NCBI RefSeq assembly: GCF_000204055.1
Contig: NW_006768785.1
Coordinates: forward strand, 124,001-188,000
Direction of reading: 5' to 3'
Length of the DNA stretch: 64,000 nt
DNA from: Melampsora larici-populina 98AG31
Lineage: Eukaryota; Basidiomycota; Pucciniomycetes; Pucciniales; Melampsoraceae
Part shown: in pieces, positions 12,906 through 23,944 of the stretch
Position numbering within the stretch: the first letter of the stretch is position 1
How the letters are laid out: every line of letters begins with the position of its first letter
Translations under genes and position numbers: made by a program
Notes under the pieces: model-generated
Databases searched by the model: none
The model's input: the letters and a program-made list of their open reading frames with translations, nothing else
What the model was told of the DNA's origin: nothing

Positions 12906-13253
12906 TAGTGTGATCAAATCAGCACTGAATTCAGTCAATTGACCTTTAAACAAAGGGTTTTGGTTACCAATACAGGATTGATGCAAGACCTTCTAGCAGG
13001 AAGAAGAGTACAAACTACAGTCTAGTTTTGTACCCAAGCCAACAACACTCCACTCTAGAGTTTGTGAATCAAGAGAAATATCACCTAGTGATATCCAAAG
13101 TTCTTCAAGCTCTGAAAACAGAGGAACTCCTGTGAATTTAGAGTTTCTCAAGTTATTAGATCCCCTTGATAACTTGAGCAGTACTGCAAGGATCACCCCC
13201 TGAAGGAAATCAAGAAGTCTTCAACAGAACTTCCACCATGTCCGTCCCCCATG

Positions 13254-13525
13254 AGCACGTTGATGTGCTCACACGGAGAGTTGTGTAATAAAATGGAACA
13301 GATCTTTAACCAATTTGTCTCTAGAAAATGCAAATCCTTTGTTAATAATAATAGACAATCAAAAATGTACCGTTTGTCAATGGAACTATGAACAAAGGAG
13401 CCCATTTAACACTCTTGCTGTCTGAACCTCTTGACAAAGGCAATTGTATGCTTAGCTCTCAGACCTGTTTGTAGGTTATATCCACCCTCTACGGAAATTG
13501 ATTGGTGTGAGCACGTCAACGTGCT
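13254..13525. repeat. Short inverted repeat with palindromic ends
   Basis: AGCACGTTGATGTGCTCACA at 13254 is mirrored by its complement ending at 13525 with one difference. Each end is itself a near palindrome (AGCAC...GTGCT). No duplication or reading frame makes a transposon certain; it may be a small MITE. The flanking 12909-13253 and 13526-14461 hold no gene I can support. Confidence 0.45.
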
Positions 13526-14663
13526 ACTTCAAAACAGACATGGTGTTCAACAAATAACAAAGGTAATGAGCAATCAGGAAATGTATAATTTCTAACAATG
13601 AGGACAAGAACTCTATTTGTCTGATTGTTGAACTTGTTGATATTTTGGTTGAAAGTAACGATGATGATTGATTTTCCTGGCATGTCAGAGAGCTCTTAAT
13701 ATACTCAAGAACGTGAAAATCCCTCATGCAGGACTTGTGGTTTGATTACATACTCATTCAATTGTTGTATGTAATCAAAACATCAATTATTTGATTATTA
13801 TTTGATCATGTGCATGTGTAACTCTTGTGTTACTTGTGTGATGTGCACTTGAGTGTAACCTCTTGTCTAGGTTTCCATGTGTGTACATATGTAGTTGCAT
13901 ATGTAATTGAATCTTGAAACTGAGCCATGAGTTGTAAGTATTATTGTTATTCTTTTATGGTTATTTCTTACAGGCCTTTGGTACTAGTAATAGGGCTTGG
14001 GGCTGACATTTATTCTGGCAGCAAAAGACTCCACCATCCACTCTTTTAAAAAATCTAAGTTGGCCAGAATACTCTCCAATCCATCATCTCGTACATATAA
14101 CTCATTTCACTGCACAGATTTAGTACTTTTCCACCATGCAAAATGATTTTGATTAATGTCAAGAATGATTAAAAAAGCCAGGTCAATGCAGAAGAAATGC
14201 AGAATTACTGCATTTTCAATCATTTTTGACATTCAGGTCAATCATCTTTTACTTGGGAAAAATGTTTCATCTTCATGGTGTATGACACCACACAATCTCC
14301 ATAGAAAGATGCTGGCTTGAAACACATTCCCAGGAATGTAACGTTTGAATTCCTTGGCCACACAACTGTGGCAAAAATTGGCTCTCATATACTGATTCAA
14401 CACAAGTTAACATGTATGTATATGTAGTTGCAGTAGATTTGTGTGTGAATATCTCAAATTACACTGCGGGAATTAGTGGGTATGAAACCCAATTGAAGAA
14501 ATTTGCAGTGAGAGAGTCCGCAACTTTCTCAAATCACGAGTTTTATTTGCAACTAGTTCACAGTTAGTTTGCTGTGCACCCTCAGCAGAGCCCTGTATAA
14601 CCACACCTCAAAGTCCTGTATGTATCATAGGATGGATTGGCCACATACAAATGTGAAATATAA

Positions 14664-16118
14664 GGGCCCGTTCGGCTGGATTTTGAAAAAATTGTTACAC
14701 AAAAACAATTTTTCAATCTGCCCCTTGAAAAAAAAAACTCAAAATTCAGCTTCTTTGTTTGCCAAACAGTTGACCAAATAGGTCAACAAAAAATCAAAAT
14801 GGAGGAGCAAATGAGCCCAAAAACTGTTTTGGGTCTCCAAATTGAAGATTTTTTGATCAAAAACCGTTTTTCACAGGGGCAAAAATTGATGCTCACAACT
14901 ATGTGAGTGTTGAAATGTTCCTGTTTTGTTCCCATTTGTTTCCCATTTGTTTCCAGTTTGTTTCCAATTTGTTTCCCTTTTCTTTCTGCTTGTCAGCTGA
15001 TTACGTGATCATCAGGAACTGAGCAGACAAACTAAGCCTTCCTCAGCCTTTATTCCTGAGCAAAGAAGTCTGAGGAAGGGCTAATCCATCTGCCCAGCTG
15101 ATCCTGAGCGGCATTCCCTGGTTCAATAAGTTCCAAGGGATGCCACTAATGTATAGCTTAGGGGATGAGCTGAACTGATTATTCCCTTAGCTAAGTCTCT
15201 GAAGCATCCCCCAGACGGATCACAGAGCGCCAAGCTTGCCTCAAGCTTCATGGCTCCGGAATGAAGCCTGAGGCCCTTCTGCTTGTTCAACTGAGCTGCT
15301 CAGCTATTCCTCAGGGGCATTCCTGAGATCAAAAGGATCCAGAGGATTTTACTGCTCATTGGCTGAGGGGCTGCTCAGCTAGTCCTCAGGAGCATTCCTG
15401 GCCGGATCAGAAGGAGCCAAAGGATGTCATTGAGTATTGGCTGAGGGGCTGCTCAGTTGATCTCAGCCCCTCAGTGTGAAAAACATGATCCAGGATATCA
15501 CTGAGGATTAGCTGAGCAACTGAGATGAACTGAGCAGATGGGATGGTGCTTCTATCAGGCTTCATTCCTTAGCAAGGAAGTCTGAGGAAAGTCTGGCCCA
15601 TCAGTGATCCAGTCAGGGGATGCTACTGAGTATTTTCTGAGCAGCTCAAATGGGACGCCCCTGTGCAGGCTTCTTCACTGAAAAATGAAGCCTCAGGAAG
15701 GTATAGTACATGTGCTCATCTTCATTTTGAACAAATTGCTGAGTATCCAGTGACCCATGAGCTGATCCTGAGTACTCATCGGGAATCATTTATTGCCCAT
15801 CCAAGATGGAAATGAGCCTTCTCAACAAATGTCAAGTAAAATATGAGCACCACAGGCTGATCACCTGAACACAACCAAGATTGTGAATTGAATCAATCTG
15901 GAAGAAAATGAATCTTTTTTGGAGAATTCCAAAAAGTCTACAACGCTCACATGTATGTGAGTATCTATTTTGGCCCCTGTGTTTGGTGTTGATCAAAGAC
16001 CGTTTCCAAACGCTGGTCCTTTTTCAAAAACCAAAAACCGTATTTGGAGAAATACGGTCTTTGGCTTTGGTGGAGTATTTGGCCAAAAACTGTCCTTGGT
16101 TTCCAGCCAAACGGGCCC
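14664..16118. mobile_element. GGGCCC-ended, TAA-flanked non-autonomous element
   Basis: Ends are GGGCCCGTTCGGCTGG and, as complement from 16118, GGGCCCGTTTGGCTGG, flanked by TAA on both sides (14661-14663, 16119-16121). These features resemble Tourist/PIF-Harbinger elements. The two subterminal regions differ from each other, but each matches one end of the larger element at 49622-54314, so this looks like an internally rearranged member of that family. The inside (about 15000-15780) is a low-order GCTGAGG repeat and not coding sequence. Confidence 0.65.
15000..15780. repeat. Degenerate GCTGAGG/CTCAGC-rich repeat tract
   Basis: GCTGAGG, CTGCTCAG, TCCTCAGG and TGAAGCCTGAGG recur many times in both orientations with imperfect spacing. 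Related longer phrases such as GCTGAGGGGCTGCTCAG recur about 80 bp apart. The tract is GC-richer than its surroundings and has no open frame. It could be a degraded minisatellite captured by the surrounding element. Confidence 0.5.
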
Positions 16119-18054
16119 TAAATGTTTTATACTTGTATGACCCCTAAGATCCATAAAGGCTCTGTACACAAACATTTGAAGTTTTTTGCTTGAGAGGAAA
16201 AGAAAGATTCTTTGTTTCAAGAATTCTATGTTCTTGTTTTGTCATCAGACACAATCAAAAATTCAAATGGACCTCCCACACAAACAGCTTAAACCCATTT
16301 CACACTTTCTGAGCAGAGGTGACAACAAGTTTTACTACAACATCTTCAACAAAATATCTTAGATGGAAAGACCTGGAATATGATCCTAATTACAACATGC
16401 AGTAAAGAAATTCTTCAAATGTTGGAATGAAAGATTTCCACTGTGTCCAAAGAGTGTGATCCTGATGCTGAAACACCGTAGACCATGGAAACACTTATCC
16501 AAGCAGTTTTCAGTAATTTTACAATCTTCATTCATTCCATAAAATGCTATAAAATGTGTAGTGAATGGTAGGATCTCTCTTTATTTTGGACAAAACATAT
16601 ATTTTTAATTTCTTTGACATTAAAATTTTTGTAAGTAAAATAGAAACACTATTTGAATAGAGAACATAAAAAGAGAAAGTTTGTACCATTGACAATAATT
16701 ACACTAGTGAAATTCAACTTTATAACACAATTTTTAAATCAAACAATTGTAACCAAAAAGGAAGGTCTACATTGTTATGAAGTGAAACAATTTAAGATTA
16801 GATAAAAGAGACTTCAGTAACATCTTATCAACTGTGAGATCAAGAAGTTGGAAAATGTTTCTATACCTGTTTTCCTTATGATTAAAGCTAGAGTTTGATT
16901 TAGAATATAGCTTTATAGTTGAGGATGTTTGTCGTGTAGTATTGAGTTATGTAGAACGAGTCAAGAGTTGACACAGCTTGGTTAACGATCAGAAGAAAGA
17001 ACGATAGAGAAGAAACAATAACAAAGATGAAGAAGTTTTTTGTGAGTTTTTGGAGTTTTCCAATTTATATAGAATTAGAGAAACATATCAGTGACGTCAG
17101 TCAACAAAGCGCATAGTTAGGACAGCACAGCATAGATCAACACAAACAGTGAAACATAACAGGGCAACACAACACATGCAAATAACAAAAACAATGTTTG
17201 TGATTTCTTACTAATCATTACACTTTCTTACTAATCATAACACAATGATGCTTGGAGAATTGACAACTGGAAAAAAACATCCTCCTTCAAACTGTTTCTT
17301 CCAAAAGAAATCAAATCTGCTCAAATACATTCTATGACACAATGTCCATATCAAGATGGGCACATTGTTGACTGTGCTGCTGAATTTTGTATTCTGTACA
17401 TGTGGTCATGAGGGCTCTCAAGGGAGCACAGCAAACTAATTGTGAACTAGTTGCGAACAAAACCCATGATTTGAGAAAGTTGCGGACTCTGTCACCACAA
17501 CTTTCTTCAATTGGGTTTTATACCCATTGATTCCCGTGGTGTTATTAAATGATGAGTCTGCTTGATTCTTGGATTCAGGAGCAGTTCAGAAGAATCTGAA
17601 GAGGGAAAAAGAACCAGAAAAACTTGCCTGCCATATTTTACTAGCGCAATTGGTGGCAGAGCTGCCTGCACCAGTCTCAGTTGTGTTGATGACATGCTCA
17701 ACTTATAATTGATGCTTGTTCCTTCACCTTGAATAAATTGTTCTGTGATTGAATCATGCTGATCATGTTAAAAAAATGCTTACTTTATCTAAACAACCAC
17801 TATCTTAAGCTTATATAGTTTGATATTGAGTACCTGCTGTTACCTGCTCAACTATTCTTCTTCTTTGATATCATTTTGTCATCCTTATTATCAGTAATGC
17901 ATGAATTTCAGTCAACATTTGAATCTATAATCAAAAAAAGAATAAGATAGCTGACCAATATTTTGGCCTGTAGGGTGTGAGTTTGTTTTGGGCATGATGA
18001 TATTTATCCCTTTGGGAAATTTTACCCAGCACTTCCTGAGCTTAGCTGTGTCTA

Positions 18055-18655
18055 AACTTAACAAAGTCCCATGTCTGCCTTGTGAGGCTGAAGTGAGCAA
18101 AGGACTTACAACAAACTTCTACACTCCATAACCTTGCAGTAGAGCCTGAGGGTTTTGCAGGGTTCCTTCAATTCTCTTTATAGTTTTCCGCGCCAAGGAT
18201 TCAGGCATGGTCCAAAGAGAAGAAATATGCACCAGAGGAAGGCACATACTGTACAAATTTTTCACCAAGGAAAGTGCCCTTATTATGTAGATTATAACAA
18301 AATCCACCATTTTCACCAACACTTCCCATTTGCACTAGTTACCTATGTGGTTCATGTACAGTTGCTATTGAAGCCACCACTTTGAGGTGATTTTGTTCAT
18401 GGAGGGGAGCAGTTTCCTTCGTGAAAACTCTCTACAATATGTGCCTGATTAAGGCACATATTTTTTCTCTTTTGACCATACCCAAATCCTGGGTGTGGAA
18501 TGAGATGAAAGCCAATGATGGAGGCTCCCTGCAAAAGTCTCTTATGGAGTGTGCAAGTTGGGTGTAAGTCCCTTGCTTGAGGCAAGCGTGGGACTTTGTT
18601 AAGACTAAGATGTTTCAGGCTGTTTCTATAAGGGCTCAGGTCCAGGTTCATAGTA
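18055..18655. repeat. Foldback repeat with about 220-bp diverged arms
   Basis: AACAAAGTCCCATGTCTGCC near 18060 and AACAAAGTCCCACGCTTGCC read on the other strand from about 18605 start two arms, roughly 70 percent alike, that converge on a centre near 18340. A third fragment of the arm start (AACAAAGTCCCACGCT) lies at about 19231, next to the LTR element. Just right of the foldback, about 18625-18690 resembles the first 50 bp of the LTR at 19269, perhaps an old solo-LTR piece. The rest of 17545-19268 shows no gene. Confidence 0.5.
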
Positions 18656-18743
18656 TGTACTTAAGCATAGCTTAAGTAGTCATAGTGCCTTCACAATGCA
18701 CATGGCTCAGGAAGCACTTTGAGCAAAAAAAACTTTGTACATC

Positions 18744-18859
18744 AGTGGCTCTCAAACCTGCCCCGGTTTTCAAAAAGCACAGTTGACCCAGTTGTTTTTT
18801 GGCAGTAACTTTGTGTATCAAGTTGACATTTGTTAACTGGGTCAGGTTTGAGAGCCACT
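18744..18859. repeat. Small MITE with Harbinger-like ends
   Basis: A 116-bp inverted repeat: AGTGGCTCTCAAACCTG at the left and its complement at the right, with the middle containing a GTTGACCCAGTTG-type segment. The ends resemble those of the intact Harbinger element nearby (AGCCGGTCTCAAAG). Flanking trinucleotides ATC and ATT match imperfectly. Confidence 0.55.
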
Positions 18860-19268
18860 ATTGTACTTATCACATTGAACACATTTCAAATCATTACAGT
18901 CTCTGACTTTTAAACACTGTGTTGACATTTCAATAAATGAAGTCCCACCTAAAGAACTGTGAGACTCATACATATCAATCGCCTAGCGCATCCCACTGAA
19001 TATCACACTAACACGAGGCACGAATTTCCTGAACAGCTGAATTACCACCAGTCACCACCCTCATTCTTGCAACACAAAGTTCACTTTTGGCAATTTATGA
19101 TGTAATTATGTACTATCGGACAACTTGTCATCATCAACTGATTTGGGAAGAGTGTTTGTGAATACATAAGTATGTATGTTGTCACCAATGTCACATTGCA
19201 ACTTCAAAGGGAACTTGTAAAAGAAAATTTAACAAAGTCCCACGCTGTCGCTCGGGACCCGGGCTCTC

Positions 19269-19605
19269 TGTAAGGGCTCTGGTCTAGGATCCTGAATAGC
19301 ATAGCTTATGTCAGGATACCTAGGTAAGTTTTTAAGAGTGACAAAAGATACTTTAATAATTCGATAGAGAAAAGGAAAACAAATTGTAAAATACTACTAC
19401 ATATATATATGCACAATTTCATCTAACTATTGTTCTTTACAATATCTAACCATATTCAAATCATTCTTTTAAACATCTAATTTCGTAACCAAGTTATTTG
19501 TAATGTTTTTACAATTCTTTTTCTTAACTCGTAATTTCCAATCAAACTTGTTTTATCCTCTACATGTAATTCCATAAATCTTTTTACATATTTGAATTTA
19601 TTACA
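19269..19605 (-). repeat. 3' LTR of the Ty3/gypsy element
   Basis: 337 bp, TGTAAGGG on the plus strand to TTATTACA, so it reads TGTAATAA...CCCTTACA on the coding strand. It contains an internal imperfect palindrome (TAGGATCCTGA ... TCAGGATACCTA) and a TATATATA run. The downstream CTCTC duplication is at 19264-19268. Confidence 0.93.
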
Positions 19606-19624
19606 ATAATAATTGCCGTCTATC

Positions 19625-20260
19625 CTAAAGAAATCCTAAAGCCGCTTGATATCCCATCGGAAAACGAGAATCTAGAAGTGAATTTGGACACGGAAATTGT
19701 GGGTATTTAGCATGAAAATTTAATATGAACAAATCTAAGTCAGAGGAAATATCTGGAAGGGAAACCCAGGTATCATCCAAAACTGGTCTTCCCAACCATC
19801 TCAACAGATATTCCGGAGGCGCTTTTCCCCTTTTTCGATAATCCAAAATTCCTGACACATGCCGCCAATCATGAGTTTTTGCTACTGGGTTATTTGATAT
19901 TTTAATTTCTGAATTTCGTCCTCCTACAGATGGAGGAACATATGGGGAAATGAGAGATATATTGAACACTGGATGAAGCCTAGAATATGTACTTCCCAGA
20001 TTTAGCTTGACTGCATTTTTTCCCACCATGTTTAAAACAGGAAACGGGCCAATTTTTCGATAATTTAATTTTGAAGAGGGTCTTGATGAAGTGATGTTTT
20101 GTCGAGACAACCACACTAGGTCACCGGCTTTATATTCAGGTGCTGGTCTTCTGTGTTTATTGTACTGATCCGCTTGTGCCTGTTTAGCATGTTTCAAAGA
20201 TAATAATAAGTTCAGTTGATTTGCTTCTAATTGTTCCACGAATTTGTCCGCATGAGGCAC
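19625..20260 (-). pseudogene. Integrase C-terminus and chromodomain segment
   Basis: The end of the Ty3/gypsy polyprotein. The segment has the integrase C-terminal region (YKAGDLVWLSRQN, then LRWLGRPVLDDTW of a chromodomain, residues roughly 135-185) and stops at 19625. The chromodomain is thought to steer integration to modified chromatin in this clade (family knowledge). It lies in a different frame from the integrase core; the shift falls in a six-base A run at 20312-20317 (plus strand), where one more base would keep the frame. Confidence 0.85.
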
Positions 20261-21419
20261 TCGTGAAAATTCTGTAAAACTATTTGCTCGAGGATGAAAA
20301 CCCTGCCATGCAAAAAAGGAGTGAGTTTCGTAGATGTGGAAGAAGTATTATTAAAGCAAAACTCAGCCATAGGTAATAATTCCACCCAATCATCCTGTTG
20401 ATAACTAATAAAATGCCGAAGATATGATTCAAGAGTCTGATTAGTTCGTTCCGTCTGACCGTTAGTTTGTGGATGAAAAGCGGTAGACGGAGCTGGTTGA
20501 ATTCTCAGTTGACGTTGTACAGCTGTCCAAAATGCTGATACGAACGTTGAGCCTCTATCTGAAATAATTTTGTCAGGATAACCATGATATCGGAAAAATT
20601 GAGAAACAAAAAGAGAAGCAAGTTGTGGAGCACTCATTGATTCCCGGCAAGGAATAAAATGAGCTCCTTTGGTGAAATAATCAGTAATCACTAAAATTGA
20701 ATCACAATTAGAAGACACTGGTAGTTTGACTATAAAGTCAATGCCAATTGTGCTCCAAGGACGATCAGGCACCGCAGAGGGAATTAATTCTCCTTGTTGA
20801 TTATGAGTAGAACGTTTTGTCCGCTGACAAGAGTCACAGCTGCGTACGAAATCAATGACATCCTTTCGAAGAGTTTGCCAGCCAAAAGTCCTAGAGATCG
20901 CACTTAACATATGTGCAATCCCAGGATGTCCCATGGACGATGAATCATGAAAAGCCGCCATTATTTGTTGACAAAGTGGAAAAGGTACGAATAACCTATC
21001 TCTAAACCACCACAAACCTCCTCGAAAAGTAAAGAAAGGAGGAGGGGGTCTGGATCCATCAATACCCTCATAGTCTTTATAAGAACTGATGAGAAGATCT
21101 CGAGTCTGAGTAGAAGGAATAATAAAAGTTGTATCAATTGAACATACCGAGACCCCGTCCTTTATCATATAAGGCTTTAAAAGGGTCATGCGGTTTGAAT
21201 CATGCGGAAAATGTTCATAATCAGGACGCCGTGATAACGGATCGGCCGGATTCAGTTTGCCAGGAGTGTGAAGAATTTGAAAGTGGAAAGAGCTTAAATA
21301 TGATGCCCATCGCGCCTGTCTAGGAGTCAACTTCTGTGATGTCATGAAATAACGCAGGTTGGCATGGTCCGAAAAAATCGTTACAGGAGTCGGTGTGCCG
21401 GTGAGCCAGGCCTTCCATT
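20227..21419 (-). pseudogene. RNase H end and integrase core segment
   Basis: Starts, on the coding strand, right at the edge of the inserted Harbinger element and continues the interrupted RNase H domain (SDHANLRYF, then LTPRQARWASYLSSF). The integrase follows: the HHCC zinc-binding part (GHPGIAHML ... CDSCQRTK) and the catalytic D,D,E residues in GIDFIVKLP, ISDRGSTFVS and NGQTERTNQTLE. All catalytic residues are present. The frame ends early at 20227 because of the homopolymer shift near 20315. Confidence 0.88.
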
Positions 21420-21568
21420 AGCCGGTCTCAAAGTTAACCCGGTTGCCAAAAAACCCGGTACACCCAGTTTTTTTTTAACTGGGTGACCTGGGTAGGTGAA
21501 AAACCCACCAACCGGGGAAAACTTTTCATACACTTTCCATACACTTTCAAGCCACTAAACCCGCCACG

Positions 21569-23380
21569 ATGCCGCGCAAAAAGGCAACCAAGCACCCAAA
21601 CCCCACATCAGCTTCTCCACAAATACCTAGTACAACTCCAATCACCCCAAATCCCACGCATATTGGAACTCTATCTGGTATATCCCCGCTCTCGGGAGGT
21701 ATTCCAGTGATTTCGGCAGGTCAAGCTTCTCCCTCGGCTCATATTTCTCAGGCCGACTTGATCCGTCTGCAGCTTTTAGCAAGCGGTGGATCACCAGCAC
21801 TTCAGTCTCAGGGTTTCTTCACCTTCCCAATGCAAACCCCATCAGCTCATTTGAATACCAGTCTGCTCGTATCTCCGGAATCTCAGACTCACAAAGCGAA
21901 TGCTGCGATGACCTCAACAAACACTGCCGCCACCAAACAAGTTGTCACGGAACCAGTCCCTGCGAAAAAAGCCCGAGGAAGGCCGAGGAAATCTGATATT
22001 GAGGTTACTGAAGACTCGAAGACTGCTCAAGTCTCTTGGTTTGTGAAGCGAGATGATGGCTTGTCTGACTTGGACAAGGTTGCCATCTGGTGTGCCGAAG
22101 ATGATAACTTTCAACGATGGAAATCGCAAAATCCGAGCAAGATCACAGTAGCTGCAATCTGCGCTGCTCATTTGAAAGATAAACATCAATCAGACTGATC
22201 ACCAAGAGAGGTTGACAAAAAGGTTGAGTTTTAAACTTACCTCTTCCTGTTTTCCGACTGCTGTTGATGATGTGTGGTTTTCTAGATCAAGTACCTCGAA
22301 GATCAGTTCAAAGAAGGCTTCAAAGAAATCAATTCGACTGGACAGGGCGTACTTGACAATGATGATTATAAGGAGGAGCTTGAACGATTGGAATTGATAT
22401 CGCACTCTGTCAATAGTGACGGTGAAGAGGTAGTGACAGGAAAGTTAGCTCGTGGTAAGAAGCATAAACCACCAGCAAAAGCTTCTGCACTTGGTGTGTT
22501 CTTTTCAGTATGTTTAAGTATGCCAAATACTGATCATAATGGCTATCTGTAGAGAAAGCAATCGCTGTTTGCCCTTGGTATTGCCTCTTGGAGGCTGTGA
22601 TGCTTGAACGATCTAACATCATCCCGGAGGCAACTCGGGATACTTTAGGAAACGTCTCTTTGGATTCAGCTCATTCCGACTCAAAAACCCATTCGAAGCG
22701 TTCCGTTCGTGATTTGGAGTTGGAAGATGAGGCATTGATTGATGATGGGGTTTCTAGAGATGCAGATGTATTATTTCCATCTGATGTTGAGGAAGATAAG
22801 ATGATGATTAAAAAGGAGGAAGGTGGGAAGAGTCGTGAGGTGACCAAAAGAAAAAACAAAAGTCAGTAATCCTTCTCTAACACTTTTGAACACAAGATTT
22901 TGACGTACAGGAATTCCAGGGGAAAGGCGTGAATCCAGGAACGGAACAGCCTCTCGGGACAGCCTCGGTCTACAAAACCTCATGACTGATTTTCTACCTA
23001 GTAAAGCCGAACGTTCACTTGCTGCTCACGAAGAACGCAAAAAATCTCGAGAACAAATGAATCTCAATTCCCAAATTGCCAAAGCAATCACTGCGATGTC
23101 GACCAATTGCCAAAATGATGTTCAACTCAAACGTGAGCAACTACGTGGTGAGGCCGTCACGAGGTTCATGGGAATGGGGGACACTTTCGATGAGGCTTTT
23201 AGAAAGGCTGCAATTATGTACCCAAACTCTCAAGATACCCACACTCCTCACGCTAGCGGTAGTAATGTTAGGTTGGAAGATTCCGAATCGTTCGGCACCT
23301 CCAAAGAGTCCGAAGATTCTAAAAGCTCTGTGAGCTTTGATCCTTCCGAAGGATTGGATATGTACGTTGAGTCCCCTTAA
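21569..23380 (+). pseudogene. Harbinger accessory Myb/SANT-like DNA-binding protein, one premature stop
   Basis: The start ATG gives a Ser/Pro/Thr-rich N-terminus, an AT-hook (KKARGRPRKSD) and a Myb-like segment (VAIWCAEDDNFQRW). The frame meets TGA at 22196-22198, but the same frame continues sensibly to an exon end at about 22236. Later exons follow at about 22285 (IKYLEDQFKEGFKEINSTG), about 22555 (KAIAVCPWYCLLEAVML) and 22911-23380, the last with an Arg/Lys/Gln-rich helix. This two-part layout (trihelix-like domain, CPxY motif, acidic linker, helical tail) is usual for fungal Harbinger accessory proteins, which bring transposase to the nucleus and DNA. The TGA most simply arises from CGA. 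A spliced full transcript would therefore be cut after about 209 residues. Confidence 0.75.
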
Positions 23381-23944
23381 GTATGATGGTACAAATTAAA
23401 TTTCTTCAACCTGCGCTCCCTTTTTTCACCTCGTGATATTTGGATCAAAAATAAAACCACTGTTCTGCAAAATCATTGCGCTGTTCTATTTCTGTTTTGA
23501 ATCTGTTTTGACTCGTTGTTATTTTCAAACTTACCAAAATACCAAAAAAAAAGTCTTTGATTTCCTAGCTACAAGTTAAATTTGGTTACTCGTTTTTAAA
23601 ATTTTATGTCTTGTTGTTATTCCCAAACCCACCAAGTTACCACAAAAAAATTCCTTATGATGTTTGCAGATAGTGACAAGTTAAAGAGTTGTTTGCAATT
23701 TCACTCCTCCACGCTTGAGTTTGTGTCTGCCACCGAAACTTACTTGAAATGAAGAATCTCTCGATTTCCTTTCTCATGCTCACAAATAAAACATAAACCT
23801 GATCCAAAAAACAAAATCATTTGATTACCAACTCGATTAAAGGACTAAGTGTTGGGCCATTTGAGGCATTACAAAAAAAAACTCCTTCGACAAAAAAAAC
23901 CTCAGGGAGGATCTATAGCAAAGTTACAGTACATAGAGCCTCGA

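Larger units (their letters stand above)
14462..17541. mobile_element. 3.08-kb element with about 145-bp inverted ends
   Basis: The left end starts CACTGCGGGAATTAGTGG and the right end, read as complement, starts CACCACGGGAATCAATGG. The two stay about 80-85 percent alike for roughly 145 bp. A 3-bp duplication TTA flanks the unit (14459-14461, 17542-17544). No transposase is visible. Much of the inside is taken by the nested GGGCCC-ended element (14664-16118). CAC-starting ends suggest the CACTA group, while a TTA duplication is also usual for PIF/Harbinger, so the superfamily stays open. Confidence 0.6.
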
